Assembly: GCF_021390595.1 (NCBI RefSeq)
Contig: NZ_JAJEJR010000002.1
Coordinates: forward strand, 1,922,001-1,986,000
DNA: 64,000 bases
Reading direction: 5' to 3'
Origin: Paraburkholderia sp. HP33-1
Lineage (GTDB): Bacteria > Pseudomonadota > Gammaproteobacteria > Burkholderiales > Burkholderiaceae
Below are positions 45,367-54,967 of this stretch, piece by piece (position 1 is the first letter of the stretch; every line of letters starts with the position of its first letter). A program made the position numbers and the translations under genes. The notes under the pieces were generated by a model. That model saw nothing but the letters and a program-made list of their open reading frames with translations. It searched no databases and was not told where the DNA came from.

Positions 45367-45676
45367 GAGCGTCTCCTTGCTTTTTATTGTTCCTATGAAT
45401 TGCAGCGCAGGAGTGCGGCATTGATCCACGCGGACGACAGCGTGAAAAAGCACGATGGCGCAACCCTCGCAGACGGCAAAAGCGTACGACTTCGAATCGT
45501 TGTCAGCTTTGTCAGGACGGGTCGGCTTCGCAGAGCGGAGAGAAGTGATGCACGAGTCCGCGGAAAACCGGCTCGATTAAGGGTAGGCGATGGGATGTGG
45601 ATTTTCTAGATTAAATCTTTCAGGAGTGGGAATGCGCGTGGGCTCGCGCCCCACTCCCCGCCGCGCATTGCGCCGA
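45367..45676. other. Spacer upstream of the PQQ dehydrogenase
   Basis: 310 bp with no credible gene. It must hold the dehydrogenase promoter (minus strand), but no clear -35/-10 pair stands out. A hairpin at 45623-45657 (GGAGTGGG pairing with CCCACTCC around a 19-base loop) lies just after the stop of the VOC gene and is probably its terminator. Confidence 0.4.
45623..45657 (-). terminator. Terminator-like hairpin after the VOC gene
   Basis: GGAGTGGG (45623-45630) pairs with CCCACTCC (45650-45657); on the minus strand it is followed by TGAAAGATTTAATC, AT-rich but without a clean T-run. Confidence 0.5.
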
Positions 45677-46549
45677 TCAGAAACGGCCGCCTCGCGAATC
45701 GGCACCTTTCAGATAGTTCCGGTTGGTCTGTTCCGGATTCCGGTTCACCAGCGCTCGCGCGTAGAGCGGATGATGCAGGCTTCGCACTTCGTGTTCGAGC
45801 CTGAAGCAACGCTCCCCGGAAGACAGATCGAGGAGGTCGGCAAACCGGTATTGGTGTGGTTCTTCTCCGTATACGAGGCCTTTTGCGTCAAGGCGCTCGT
45901 ACGGCCCCGAAAAAGCAGCGGTGTAAATGGCAATGTGGTGCCCGTCGTATTCAGGAATCGGCTCGGTCGTTTCCGCGTACAGCAGCTGCTGATGCGTGCC
46001 GACGTCGATCACCGCGCGATGCAATCCATGCTGCTCTTCGATATCGACGGTCGCATCGAACATATCGCGGTAAAAGCGCGCGATCGGCAACGCGCTGCCG
46101 ACCGGTACGTCCATCTTCACGAACGCGATGCCGAGATCGATTTCCGACCAGGGAGCCGACGCGGATCGGCTGGACGGATCGAGACACTCGTAGCGGTTGC
46201 CCCACGGACAGGTCACTTCGATGCTGCCGGCGCGCTCCGTCCATCCGAACCCGGTGCCGGCGAGCAGTGGCTCGACCGCGCGCAGACGCGCCACGAGTGC
46301 TTCGAGATCGCCGACCACGAGACCGACACTGCCGCGCAAACGTTGCGCTGCCCCGTGCGGCAAGTGAATCTGCGATCGACCGATGTTGATCCACATGTTG
46401 TCGACACCGGTCATCACGAACGGATCGCGCGTGAGCCCAAGGCCGGTGACGTAGAAGGCGGTTGCGAGAATCTGGTTGGGAATCTTCAGGTTGACGTGCT
46501 CGAGCAGGATCAGGTTGCCGGTATCGTCGTTAGCGTAAGAGTGTTCCAT
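45677..46549 (-). CDS. VOC (glyoxalase/dioxygenase) family protein
   Basis: 290 aa with two vicinal-oxygen-chelate modules: LLEHVNLKIPNQILATAFYV to about residue 125, and DLGIAFVKMDVPVGSALPIA, RFYRDMFDATVDIEE, DGHHIAIYTAAFSGPYERL in the second half. Metal ligands of the family (His/Glu) can be matched to EHVN, HLPHG and GHHIAIY. Substrate unknown. Starts about 95 bp downstream of gadB on the same strand; may be in its operon. Confidence 0.72.
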   Translation of the reverse strand: MEHSYANDDTGNLILLEHVNLKIPNQILATAFYVTGLGLTRDPFVMTGVDNMWINIGRSQIHLPHGAAQRLRGSVGLVVGDLEALVARLRAVEPLLAGTGFGWTERAGSIEVTCPWGNRYECLDPSSRSASAPWSEIDLGIAFVKMDVPVGSALPIARFYRDMFDATVDIEEQHGLHRAVIDVGTHQQLLYAETTEPIPEYDGHHIAIYTAAFSGPYERLDAKGLVYGEEPHQYRFADLLDLSSGERCFRLEHEVRSLHHPLYARALVNRNPEQTNRNYLKGADSRGGRF

Positions 46550-46645
46550 GTGTTTGCCTTGTGCATGAGCCGCGAAACGCTCGACAAATTATGCATCAAC
46601 AGGGCAAACAGTTCGCGGGCGGCGCTCCAGCGCCGCCCGCGCCTC

Positions 46646-48025
46646 TCAGCATTTGGTTGGCGTCTCCTGCGCCGCTGGATGCTTGTGCAACTCGGGCGGT
46701 GTCGCGTTGCCGCCATGTTGTTCGAGGTATTTGCACGCATTGACGATATCGTTGGCAAGCAGTTCCGCCACGGTGCGGTTCACGTGCGGCCTCACCACGA
46801 CCCGCAGGCTGTTGACCGATTCCGCGTTGGGCGGCATCGAATAGGCCGAGAGCACCCAGCCTTTTTCGCGTACCTTGTTCGAGACGTCGAACTCGTTGAA
46901 GTTTTTGATCTTGCTGTCGAGCGTCACGGCCACGACCGGAATCCGCTGCGATTCGTTCATCATCGTGAAGTACCCGCTTTCGACGAGAACGGCCCGCAAC
47001 GCGATCGCGTTATCGAGCGTGTGCTGCATGATCCTCCGATAGCCTTCGAAGCCGTGCCTGAGGAACATGTAGTACTGCACGGCCACCTGGAAGGCATTGC
47101 GGCTGAAGTTCAACGTCGCAGTCGGCATTTCGCCGCCCAGATAGTTCACGTAGAAAACCAGCTCTTCATTGAACACCTTGCGTTCGCGAAACACGACCCA
47201 GCCGAGACCCGGCGGCACGAGCCCGTATTTGTGCCCCGATGCGTTGATGGACTGCACGCGGGGCAGCCGGAAATCCCATTTGTAGTCGGGATAAAGGAAC
47301 GGATTGACGAATCCGCCCGACGCGCCGTCGATATGCATCGGAATCGAAATGCCGGTGCGCTTCTCGTAGTCGTCGAGCCAGTCGTGAATGCCCTGGATAT
47401 CGTCGTCCTCGCCGGTGAAGGTTTGCCCCGCGATGGCGACGACGGCGATCGTGTTTTCATCCACGTACTTGTCGAGATGTTCGGCCGTCAACCGGTAGTT
47501 GCCTGGCGTCAACGGCACGATGCGCGGTTCGACATCGAAGTAGCGAAGGAATTTCTTCCACACGATCTGCACGTTGCCGCCCGTGACCATGTTCGGCTTG
47601 CTGCCGTCCTTGCCTTGCGCTTGCCTGCTCTTGCGCCAGTTCCATTTGTGCGCGAGACCGGCCAGCATGCAGGCCTCCGACGAACCCACGGTCGCGGTGC
47701 CGTACGGCTCGACCCCCTTGGGCCCATTCCATAGTTCATGCAGCCATTTGACCATGCGCGTTTCCATCGCGAACGCCTGCGGGTACATGTCATGGTCGAT
47801 ATAGTTCTTGAAGATGTTGCGCTTCGCGGTCTCCGCCGCTTCGGGTTCGGCCCACGTCGTGACGAACGACGACATGTTCAGCATCGGGTTCGCATCGGTC
47901 CATTCCGAGCTGATGGCGATGGCCGCCGCCGCGCGCGCGGACATGCCGTCCCTGGGGAATTCGTCTTCTGGAATCGCGTAGTTAAACTCATCATACGGTG
48001 TGATCTTTTCGATTGACGTCGTCAT
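46646..48025 (-). CDS. gadB: Glutamate decarboxylase
   Basis: 459 aa, class II PLP decarboxylase close in length to E. coli GadB. Motifs: FPRDGMSARAAAAIAISSEW, ATVGSSEACMLAGLAHKWNW, the PLP region SIPMHIDGASGGFVNPFLYP and the PLP-lysine in SINASGHKYGLVPPGLGW. It converts glutamate to GABA and CO2, consuming a proton. A GadC antiporter is not nearby; the Asp/Ala antiporter at 49793 is. Weaker alternative: tyrosine decarboxylase MfnA for methanofuran, but the sequence is GadB-like, not MfnA-like. Confidence 0.93.
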   Translation of the reverse strand: MTTSIEKITPYDEFNYAIPEDEFPRDGMSARAAAAIAISSEWTDANPMLNMSSFVTTWAEPEAAETAKRNIFKNYIDHDMYPQAFAMETRMVKWLHELWNGPKGVEPYGTATVGSSEACMLAGLAHKWNWRKSRQAQGKDGSKPNMVTGGNVQIVWKKFLRYFDVEPRIVPLTPGNYRLTAEHLDKYVDENTIAVVAIAGQTFTGEDDDIQGIHDWLDDYEKRTGISIPMHIDGASGGFVNPFLYPDYKWDFRLPRVQSINASGHKYGLVPPGLGWVVFRERKVFNEELVFYVNYLGGEMPTATLNFSRNAFQVAVQYYMFLRHGFEGYRRIMQHTLDNAIALRAVLVESGYFTMMNESQRIPVVAVTLDSKIKNFNEFDVSNKVREKGWVLSAYSMPPNAESVNSLRVVVRPHVNRTVAELLANDIVNACKYLEQHGGNATPPELHKHPAAQETPTKC

Positions 48026-48058
48026 CTTCTGCTCCTCAATCTGACTCCGATTCGATAT

Positions 48059-49711
48059 CTACAGGACCTTGCTCCTGTCGAGGGTGCTGCCGGTCGCCGC
48101 GTTGTAGCGGTCGACGTAATCGCTGAGCAAAGCGCGGATCGCCTGGCCGATCTTGCGGTAATCGGCCTCGTTCAGATTCGCAAGCGACACGCGGCCGGAC
48201 GGGTGCTGCGTGCCGAAGCCGCGTCCCGGCAGCAAGACCACGCGCGCTTCCCGCGCGAGTCTGAACAGCAACTCGGACGGCTCGGTATTTTTCAGCAGCC
48301 ATTCGACGAACTCGCGTCCGTAAGCGCGCTCGCCGAGATACTCCATGTCGAGAATCGTGTAGTAGTCGACCTGGTTGATGTCGACGTCGTCGAAGGTAAC
48401 GCCAATCCCGTCGTACAGCGCGCGCTTACGGCTGCGAATCAGACGCTTCAGCGCATTCTTGTACGCGTCGGGCGTGTCCATCAGCGAGAACAGCGAGAAC
48501 AGCACCATCTGCACCTGCTGCGGCGTCGAGAGTCCTGCCGTGTGATTCAGCGCGACCGTGCGGCTATCGGCCACGAGCCGGTCGATGAACTTCAGCTTGT
48601 CGGGCTCGGTCGTGATCGACTCGTAGCGGTGGTGCAGTTCTGTCTTCACGTCCTTCGGCAACTCGCCGATCAGCCGATCGAAGATATTGTCGCGGTGCGT
48701 GGCGATCGCGCCGAGACGCCAGCCGGTCGCGCCGAAGTACTTCGAATACGAATACACGAGGATGGTGTTCTTCGGCGCGAGCGCGAACAGCGACACGAAC
48801 CCGTCGGCAAACGTGCCATACACGTCGTCGGTCAGCAGGATCAAATCGGGCCGTTCCTTCACGATCTCGGCGACATACTGCAGGCTCTCGTCACTGATCC
48901 GCACCGAGGGCGGATTGCTCGGATTCACGAGGAAGAACGCCTTCACTTTCGGATCGCGCAGCTTGTCGAGTTCCTTCTTCGAGTACTGCCAGTCATCTTC
49001 GACATGGGCGTTCACCGCGACGACTTTGAGCTGGTAGTCGTTCAGCGCCGGGATCTCGATGTAGGGCGTAAAGATCGGCATGCCGAGCGCAATCGTGTCG
49101 CCTGCCTTGATCAGATGATTCTGCCGCATCGTATTGAAGATGTAGGTCATCGCGGCAGTGCCGCCTTCGACCGCGAAGATGTCGAACTCGCCGAGGAACG
49201 GATGCTTGCCGATCATCTCGCGTCGCAGATACTGGCCGACGATGATCTCGGAGAGCTTCAGCATCCGGTCGGGCACCGGATAGTTCGACGCGAGAATGCC
49301 CTCGCACATTTCGTACAGGAAGTCGTTCGCGGACAGTCCGAGCTGATCGCGTACGTACGAGACTGCGCTCGCGAGAAAGTCGATGCCCGGCACGCCCTTG
49401 TTCTCACGCACGAACAGGTCGAAGCGCTCGACGAGCCCGTCGCGCCTCGGGAAACCGCCGACGCCTTCGGGCATATAGGCAAACGACCGCTCGGACTCGC
49501 GCATCGCAAAGAGGCCGAGTTGCCAGAACCCGTGGCGCGGGATCGTCGCGACGAAGTTGGGATTGCCGCGCCCGGCGTTGAGCATCGCGAGGTTCGCGGG
49601 CCGCTCGACCGCACCGCCTCCCGCCGCCTTGATCAACTCGTCTTTCAGTTCGAACGGACTGAGTGCCGCCAGCTTCGCTTTGTCGGCGTCCTGCTTGTCC
49701 CGCTTGCTCAT
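48059..49711 (-). CDS. aspD: Aspartate 4-decarboxylase / aspartate aminotransferase
   Basis: 550 aa, fold-type I PLP enzyme. It converts L-aspartate to L-alanine and CO2. Motifs: LNAGRGNPNFVATIPRHGFW, FAVEGGTAAMTYIFNTMRQN, FLVNPSNPPSVRISD, DDVYGTFADGF and the PLP lysine in VYSYSKYFGATGWRLG. The length is that of AspD proteins. Start 49711 gives MSKRDKQDADKAK and lies after AGGAGG. Next gene is the AspT antiporter, giving the known aspD-aspT pair. Confidence 0.93.
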   Translation of the reverse strand: MSKRDKQDADKAKLAALSPFELKDELIKAAGGGAVERPANLAMLNAGRGNPNFVATIPRHGFWQLGLFAMRESERSFAYMPEGVGGFPRRDGLVERFDLFVRENKGVPGIDFLASAVSYVRDQLGLSANDFLYEMCEGILASNYPVPDRMLKLSEIIVGQYLRREMIGKHPFLGEFDIFAVEGGTAAMTYIFNTMRQNHLIKAGDTIALGMPIFTPYIEIPALNDYQLKVVAVNAHVEDDWQYSKKELDKLRDPKVKAFFLVNPSNPPSVRISDESLQYVAEIVKERPDLILLTDDVYGTFADGFVSLFALAPKNTILVYSYSKYFGATGWRLGAIATHRDNIFDRLIGELPKDVKTELHHRYESITTEPDKLKFIDRLVADSRTVALNHTAGLSTPQQVQMVLFSLFSLMDTPDAYKNALKRLIRSRKRALYDGIGVTFDDVDINQVDYYTILDMEYLGERAYGREFVEWLLKNTEPSELLFRLAREARVVLLPGRGFGTQHPSGRVSLANLNEADYRKIGQAIRALLSDYVDRYNAATGSTLDRSKVL

Positions 49712-49792
49712 GTTTCCTCCTGAACCATGTCGTGCGCACGGTGTTCCACGCGCAGTGCTCCGATACGGCATCGCCGGCAGCGACGCCCCGGG

Positions 49793-51538
49793 TCAAGCCA
49801 GAATCATCACGACGACCATGCCCCAGATCGTCAGCAGCGTATTGCCCACCGCATAGGTCACCGTATAGCCGAGCCCTGGGATCTGGCTTTGCGCGGCATC
49901 GCAGACCATGCCGAGCGCCGCGGTCGTCGTTCTCGAACCGGCGCATACGCCGAGCAGGATGGCCGGATGAAAGTGGAAGATGAAGCGTGCGATGAACATG
50001 CCGAGGATCAGCGGCACCGTGGTGGCGAAGATGCCCCACAGAAACAGGCCGACGCCAAGGTGCTGCAAGCCTGAGACGAAGCCGGGCCCCGCCGTCAGCC
50101 CGATCACGGCAATGAACACATTGAGGCCCACTGAATTCATGAACCACACGGTCGGCTCGGGAATCCGGCCGAAGGTCGGATGAATGGCGCGCAGCCAGCC
50201 GAACACGAGACCGGCGATCAACGCGCCGCCGGCCGTCGACAGCGTGATCGGAACGCCCGCGGCCTTGATCACGATCGCGCCCACCAGCGCGCCGACCGTG
50301 ATCGCGAGCGACATGAACGCGACGTCGGTCACATTGGTCGCGCGGTCGATCACGCCGAGCACTTTGGCGGCGGCACTCGTGTCCTGTGTGCGCCCGACGA
50401 TCGTGATGGTGTCGCCGCGATGCAGCTTCGTGTTCGGCAGAATCGGGATCTGCGTTTCGGTGGGCCCGCGCTTGATCCTGCGCAGAAACACGCCGCGTGC
50501 GAGCGGCATGCCCGCAAGCTCCGTCAATGTCTTGCCATCCACCACCTTGCTCGTCACGTAGACGTCCACGCCCTCGGCGGGTACGGCGAGCAGTTCGGGG
50601 TCGTCTACTTCGAGCGCGCGTGCGCGGCGCACCGCGACCGAGTGATCGCCGCCGTCATCGCCTGTCCCGGTGCCGGCCCCGAGCACCGAGACCAACTGGT
50701 CACGCGGGCCCGCTATCGCAACGACATCGTCGGCTTGCAGCACCATGTCGAGCTTCGCCTCTTCGACCTTGCCGCCGCGTCTGATCCGTTCGACAAAGAG
50801 GCGCGTGTTCTGCGGCTGCAATGCTTCGACCTGGCTCACCATCTGGCCGCAAGCCGGGCTATCCGCGAGAACGCGGTAGGCGCGCAGCTCGTAGCGGTGC
50901 CACGCCTGGCCCTCGCCGCCCATTTCCTTCGTGCCGCCCATCGTCGCCTCGTATTCCTTGCAGGCCGCCACGAGGTCGATGCGCAGCAGCCTCGGTCCGA
51001 GCGTCGCAAGAATCACCGCGGAGCCGACTGTGCCGAATATGTAGGTGACCGCGTACGCGGTCGGCATCGCATTGAGCAGCGCTTTAGTCTCGTCTGCTGG
51101 TAGCGACAGCCGGTTGATCGCGTCCGTCGCGAGCCCCATCGAAGCCGAGATCGTCTGCGATCCGGCAAAGAGCCCAGCCGCGGAACCCAGGTCGTAGCCC
51201 GCTATCTTCGCCGCGACAATCGTCGCGCCCAGAGACAGCACGGCCTGCACGGCGGCGAACAGCGCCTGCGGCAAGCCGTCTTTCGCGAGGCCGCGCACGA
51301 ACTGTGGTCCGACGCCATAGCCCACCGCGAACAGGAAGATCAGAAAGAACACCGATTTGACGTTCGGCGACACGGTGATGTGCAGCTGTCCGATTGCAAT
51401 GGCGACTAGCAGCGTCGAGGTGACAGCACCGAGACTAAAACCCTTGTAGCTTTTGCCGCCGATCCAATAGCCGATGCCGAGCGACAGGAATATCGCGATC
51501 TCGGGATATTGTCGTAAGGTAGTAACGAGCCATTCCAT
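49793..51538 (-). CDS. aspT: Aspartate:alanine antiporter AspT
   Basis: 581 aa. Two halves of about five helices each around a central soluble part with two TrkA-C domains (about 200-370; [20 protein letters not shown] and [17 protein letters not shown]). N-terminal [20 protein letters not shown] and the family blocks [20 protein letters not shown] and [19 protein letters not shown] are typical. It exchanges external aspartate for alanine; with AspD this makes a proton-motive cycle. ATG 51538 is chosen over an upstream in-frame ATG as it starts at the first helix. Confidence 0.93.
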   Translation of the reverse strand: MEWLVTTLRQYPEIAIFLSLGIGYWIGGKSYKGFSLGAVTSTLLVAIAIGQLHITVSPNVKSVFFLIFLFAVGYGVGPQFVRGLAKDGLPQALFAAVQAVLSLGATIVAAKIAGYDLGSAAGLFAGSQTISASMGLATDAINRLSLPADETKALLNAMPTAYAVTYIFGTVGSAVILATLGPRLLRIDLVAACKEYEATMGGTKEMGGEGQAWHRYELRAYRVLADSPACGQMVSQVEALQPQNTRLFVERIRRGGKVEEAKLDMVLQADDVVAIAGPRDQLVSVLGAGTGTGDDGGDHSVAVRRARALEVDDPELLAVPAEGVDVYVTSKVVDGKTLTELAGMPLARGVFLRRIKRGPTETQIPILPNTKLHRGDTITIVGRTQDTSAAAKVLGVIDRATNVTDVAFMSLAITVGALVGAIVIKAAGVPITLSTAGGALIAGLVFGWLRAIHPTFGRIPEPTVWFMNSVGLNVFIAVIGLTAGPGFVSGLQHLGVGLFLWGIFATTVPLILGMFIARFIFHFHPAILLGVCAGSRTTTAALGMVCDAAQSQIPGLGYTVTYAVGNTLLTIWGMVVVMILA

Positions 51539-51751
51539 GGTCGTCCTCGTCTGCGGTTCGCCCGTCGGCACCGATGTGAGAGCGGGCCTGTTGTAAATGG
51601 GTAGCGGCTGCCGGGTTGTTTCCAGAGGTCAGCCGACCTTCAGAATCGCTCCATTCCGGTGCATACAATGGTTCTTCCGGGGCGGCATAACAATACGACC
51701 TTGGTCTCACGAAACGGCGTCTGATCAGCGCGCTGATTGATGCGTGCCTCC

Positions 51752-52147
51752 CTATTTCTTGAGAACCTTCCACAGCCCATTACCCGTTTTGCAGGCGACC
51801 GGCATCCAGCTTTGGGTCTGTCCTTTCGCGACCGCGACGAGCGTCACGGTCCGGCAGGTTCGATCGCCGTCCTTCGTCGTACTCTGCGGCGTCACCGTGC
51901 CCGTGATCGAAACAGGGTTGCCGGTGCCCGCATTGCTCCAGTCGAGCGATTCGCCATCCTGTTTGGTATCGAGTGCCTTTTGCGCCGCATTGTTGAGCGC
52001 TTTACGGTCAGCGTCACGCATGTACGTGATGGGCGTGTCTTTCAGGAAGTTCAGGTTCGTGGCATGACACAGAACGGGACCTGTGAGCAGCGCCGCCGCG
52101 AGCCACCGCGTGAATGCGCACGCGCCGGGATGAAATTGACGTGACAT
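51752..52147 (-). CDS. Small exported protein, RT0821/Lpp0805-like surface protein
   Basis: 131 aa. Signal peptide (FTRWLAAALLTGPVLCHA, cleavage near CHA-TN). The mature part has ADRKALNNAAQKALDTKQDG, ESLDWSN and CRTVTLVAVAKGQTQSWMPV ending ACKTGNGLWKVLKK, a pattern found at the C-end of small surface antigens. Two Cys may form a disulfide. Function unknown. Close to sulP (16 bp) and on the same strand. Confidence 0.7.
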   Translation of the reverse strand: MSRQFHPGACAFTRWLAAALLTGPVLCHATNLNFLKDTPITYMRDADRKALNNAAQKALDTKQDGESLDWSNAGTGNPVSITGTVTPQSTTKDGDRTCRTVTLVAVAKGQTQSWMPVACKTGNGLWKVLKK

Positions 52148-52163
52148 GGGTATCTCCTCGATA

Positions 52164-53915
52164 TCAACTGCGGTCCGCGCCGTCCGCGAGATCGCTGTTT
52201 TGCTGGAACGCGTCGACGAGGTCCGCGACCGAACTGCGCCGGCCGATGTGGCCGACACGAATTTCGAGTCCCTCGGCGCGCAGCATGTCGCGCACCTCCG
52301 CGTGGGCGCCGACGACCTTCATCGCGGCGCCCGCTGCCTGAAGCGCCCCCTGCAGCGCCCTGAGCATGCGCGCGCCCGCCAGATCGACGACCGGTGACGC
52401 GGACAGATCGCAGATCACGAGCCGGACCGGCTCGGGCGCGGCGTCGATCATTCGCCAGATCGTCTCGCGCACATGCTCAACGTTGAAGTACAGCAGCGAC
52501 GCTTCGACACGCACCGCCAGAACCTGCGCAATCGTCTCGTTTTCGCCATGACGTTCGAGATCCGAGAAATACTGTGTGCCGGGAATACGCCCCAGCATCG
52601 CGACATGCGGATGCGCGGCGCGACGAATGATCAGCAGCATCGACACGAGCACCGCGACGATGACGCCGTTCAGGATGCCCAACAACAGCACCGCCGCGAA
52701 CGCCACCATCGAAATCGCGAATTCGAAGCGGCTCACGCGCCACACATGACGCAATTCGCCGACATCGACGAGGCCCTTCACGGCCACGAGCACGATCGCT
52801 GCCAGCACGACGTTCGGCAGATTTGCGAGCAGCCCGGTGAGGAACATCAGACAGAAGCCGATCGCGACCGATGCGAATACCAGCGCAAGCGCGCTTTTCG
52901 CGCCGGCCTTGTCGTTCACAGTCGATTGCGAAAGCCCGCCCGCGACCGGGAAGGCCTGGAACAATCCCGCGGCCAGATTGGCCGCTCCGAGACCCAGCAA
53001 TTCCTGGCGAGCGTCGATCTCGTAGCCGTGCACCTGCGCGAGTGCGCGCGCGGCCGAAACGCTTTCGACATAGGCCAGCAACAGGCACGCGAACGCGAGC
53101 GGGACGATGCCGTCGACATCGCGCAGCCGCAGCCCCGGTAGACGGAATTCAGGCAAGCCCTGAGGCAGCGCGCCCACGAGCGTGAATCCGCGACTCGCCA
53201 GCGGCGTGACCGACAACACGACGATCGAAGCGGCAACGACGACGAGCGCCACCGGACGCCCCGGCAGAAACTTTTCGCCGAGCAGCAGCAATGCGATGCA
53301 AACGAGGCCGAACCCGAGCACGCTGACGTTGGTGAGCGGAATCTGCCCCCACAGCACGGCAATCCGTTCGAAGAAAAACTCGCCGCCGCCTTTCACGCCG
53401 AACAGCTTCGGCAACTGGGTCATCGCGATCGTCAGTGCGGCGCCCGCCTTGAAGCCGAGCAGGATCGTCTCGCTGATGAAGCTGACGAGCGAACTCAACC
53501 GCAGCAGCCAGCCGATCACACACATGCAGGCGATCAACACGGCCGTGAGCGCCGCGATCGAAGCCCAGCGCGCCGGGTCGCCGCCGGCCATCGGCGCGAC
53601 CGTCACGCCGATGAGCATCGAGATCGCCGAGGTCGGGCCGATCGCGAGCTGGCGTGACGAGCCGAACAGCGCGTAACAGAGACCGCCGACCAGATAGCCG
53701 TAGATGCCGTATTGCGGTGGCAGACCGGCGAGCGACGCATACGCGAGCGATACCGGAATGCCGTAAGCCGCGAGCGTCACTCCGGCGACCGCGTCCTTCA
53801 CGAGCCATCGCGGTTGATAGCTGCGCAGCCACTGCGCGGGAGGAAACGCGGCACGCCAGCCGCGTACGGGCGGCGCGGACGACGCGAGGCCGGTAACGCG
53901 GGATGGGTTGTTCAA
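52164..53915 (-). CDS. SulP-family anion transporter with STAS domain
   Basis: 583 aa. SulP permease: DAVAGVTLAAYGIPVSLAYA, LAGLPPQYGIYGYLVGGLCY, about 12-14 membrane helices, and a STAS domain at about 450-560 (ETIWRMIDAAPEPVRLVICD, ASPVVDLAGARMLRALQG). Substrate could be sulfate or bicarbonate; it cannot be read from the sequence. A bicarbonate role would suit a CO2-fixing strain but is speculation. Last gene of the stress group, 83 bp from the DUF2950 gene. Confidence 0.85.
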   Translation of the reverse strand: MNNPSRVTGLASSAPPVRGWRAAFPPAQWLRSYQPRWLVKDAVAGVTLAAYGIPVSLAYASLAGLPPQYGIYGYLVGGLCYALFGSSRQLAIGPTSAISMLIGVTVAPMAGGDPARWASIAALTAVLIACMCVIGWLLRLSSLVSFISETILLGFKAGAALTIAMTQLPKLFGVKGGGEFFFERIAVLWGQIPLTNVSVLGFGLVCIALLLLGEKFLPGRPVALVVVAASIVVLSVTPLASRGFTLVGALPQGLPEFRLPGLRLRDVDGIVPLAFACLLLAYVESVSAARALAQVHGYEIDARQELLGLGAANLAAGLFQAFPVAGGLSQSTVNDKAGAKSALALVFASVAIGFCLMFLTGLLANLPNVVLAAIVLVAVKGLVDVGELRHVWRVSRFEFAISMVAFAAVLLLGILNGVIVAVLVSMLLIIRRAAHPHVAMLGRIPGTQYFSDLERHGENETIAQVLAVRVEASLLYFNVEHVRETIWRMIDAAPEPVRLVICDLSASPVVDLAGARMLRALQGALQAAGAAMKVVGAHAEVRDMLRAEGLEIRVGHIGRRSSVADLVDAFQQNSDLADGADRS

Positions 53916-53998
53916 CGTAGTGCCTCACGCACGCAAGCAGACTGGACGGAAGCACGGGCGCGCTGTGCGGCAAGCGCTTGTGCGCAACCCGGAGCGGC

Positions 53999-54958
53999 TC
54001 AGAGCGGATCCTTGACGCGCTGCCACGTGTGATCCGGATTGAACTCGGTCACGGGCGGCGCATGCTCGCCACGGTCCTTCTGGTAGATCACGCCGTTGTT
54101 GTTGACGACGAAGGTCATCACGCCGCTCGTGCCGTACTGCGCCGGATAAGCGACCATCGCGAAGCCCGCGATCATGTGGCCGTTGATCACATAGCTGAAC
54201 GCCCCGCCCGGCGCGCTCTTGCCTTGCCGCGTCAGAATGCGGAACTGGTAGCCCCGGTAAGGATCACCCGCCGCGTGGCCTTTCAGATATTCGGAACTGG
54301 CGGCGACGAGCGGACCGAACGGACTCTCCTCCTCGTCGCTGTTTTCGTCGGTGTGCCAGTAGAGGCCGTCCTGCTTGCCCGGCGTGCTGGCCAGTTTTTG
54401 CGCGTATTCGAGCAGCCCGTTGTGGTTGCGGTCGCGCGACGCGTATTGACGCTGCGCGTCGATGTAAGCGTGCAGCACCTTGATCGCTTCGCGCTCGTTG
54501 GAGCCGATCCGTCGATTGATCATCTCTTCTTCGCCCTGCTCCGTGGCGAAGCGCCAGCTGCCACCCTCTTTCACGATCGGTATCGGCATCGGCCACGCCT
54601 CGTCGCCGACCAGCAGAATCCGCTTGTCCGGCCCCCTCTCGTCGAGCACGCGATAGGCTTCGAGCTCCTTGCTCGCCGTGGCCCAGTTCGCCTCGTTTTC
54701 CGCCTGATCCGGCGATACCACCAGGCTCTTGTGCTTTTCGCCGAAGATCGCGACGAGTGACGCTTCGTCGTCGGTTTTCAGCGCGCTGGACAGCGCAGCG
54801 ACCGCGTCTTCCGGGGTGGCGAACGTTCGCTGCCCTTCGGCGAACGCGGCCAACGGAACCGACAGCGCGAGCACCATCGCGCACAGTCGGCACGATGACG
54901 CGACACGTCGCCGCGAATCGTCGCGTGCGCGCTTTCCGGTGATGCTCTGCCCACTCAT
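53999..54958 (-). CDS. DUF2950 family exported protein
   Basis: 319 aa. Signal (RLCAMVLALSVPLAAFA near residues 24-40), then family blocks RTFATPEDAVAALSSALKTD, GWRFATEQ-like GSWRFATEQGEEEMINRRIG, AYIDAQRQYASRDRNHNGLL and the C-terminal YPAQYGTSGVMTFVVNNNGV, IYQKDRGE. Function unknown. DUF2950 genes commonly follow DUF3300 genes, as here (9 bp gap), so the two probably work together at the cell surface. Confidence 0.85.
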   Translation of the reverse strand: MSGQSITGKRARDDSRRRVASSCRLCAMVLALSVPLAAFAEGQRTFATPEDAVAALSSALKTDDEASLVAIFGEKHKSLVVSPDQAENEANWATASKELEAYRVLDERGPDKRILLVGDEAWPMPIPIVKEGGSWRFATEQGEEEMINRRIGSNEREAIKVLHAYIDAQRQYASRDRNHNGLLEYAQKLASTPGKQDGLYWHTDENSDEEESPFGPLVAASSEYLKGHAAGDPYRGYQFRILTRQGKSAPGGAFSYVINGHMIAGFAMVAYPAQYGTSGVMTFVVNNNGVIYQKDRGEHAPPVTEFNPDHTWQRVKDPL

Positions 54959-54967
54959 GGCTGCTCC

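Noticed and set aside
46646..48025. Could the glutamate decarboxylase be MfnA, the tyrosine decarboxylase needed for methanofuran?
   Set aside because: The sequence follows GadB along its full 459 residues (HIDGASGGFVNPF, SGHKYGLVPPGLGW), and it lies with aspD-aspT, not with the mfn genes. I therefore keep GadB.
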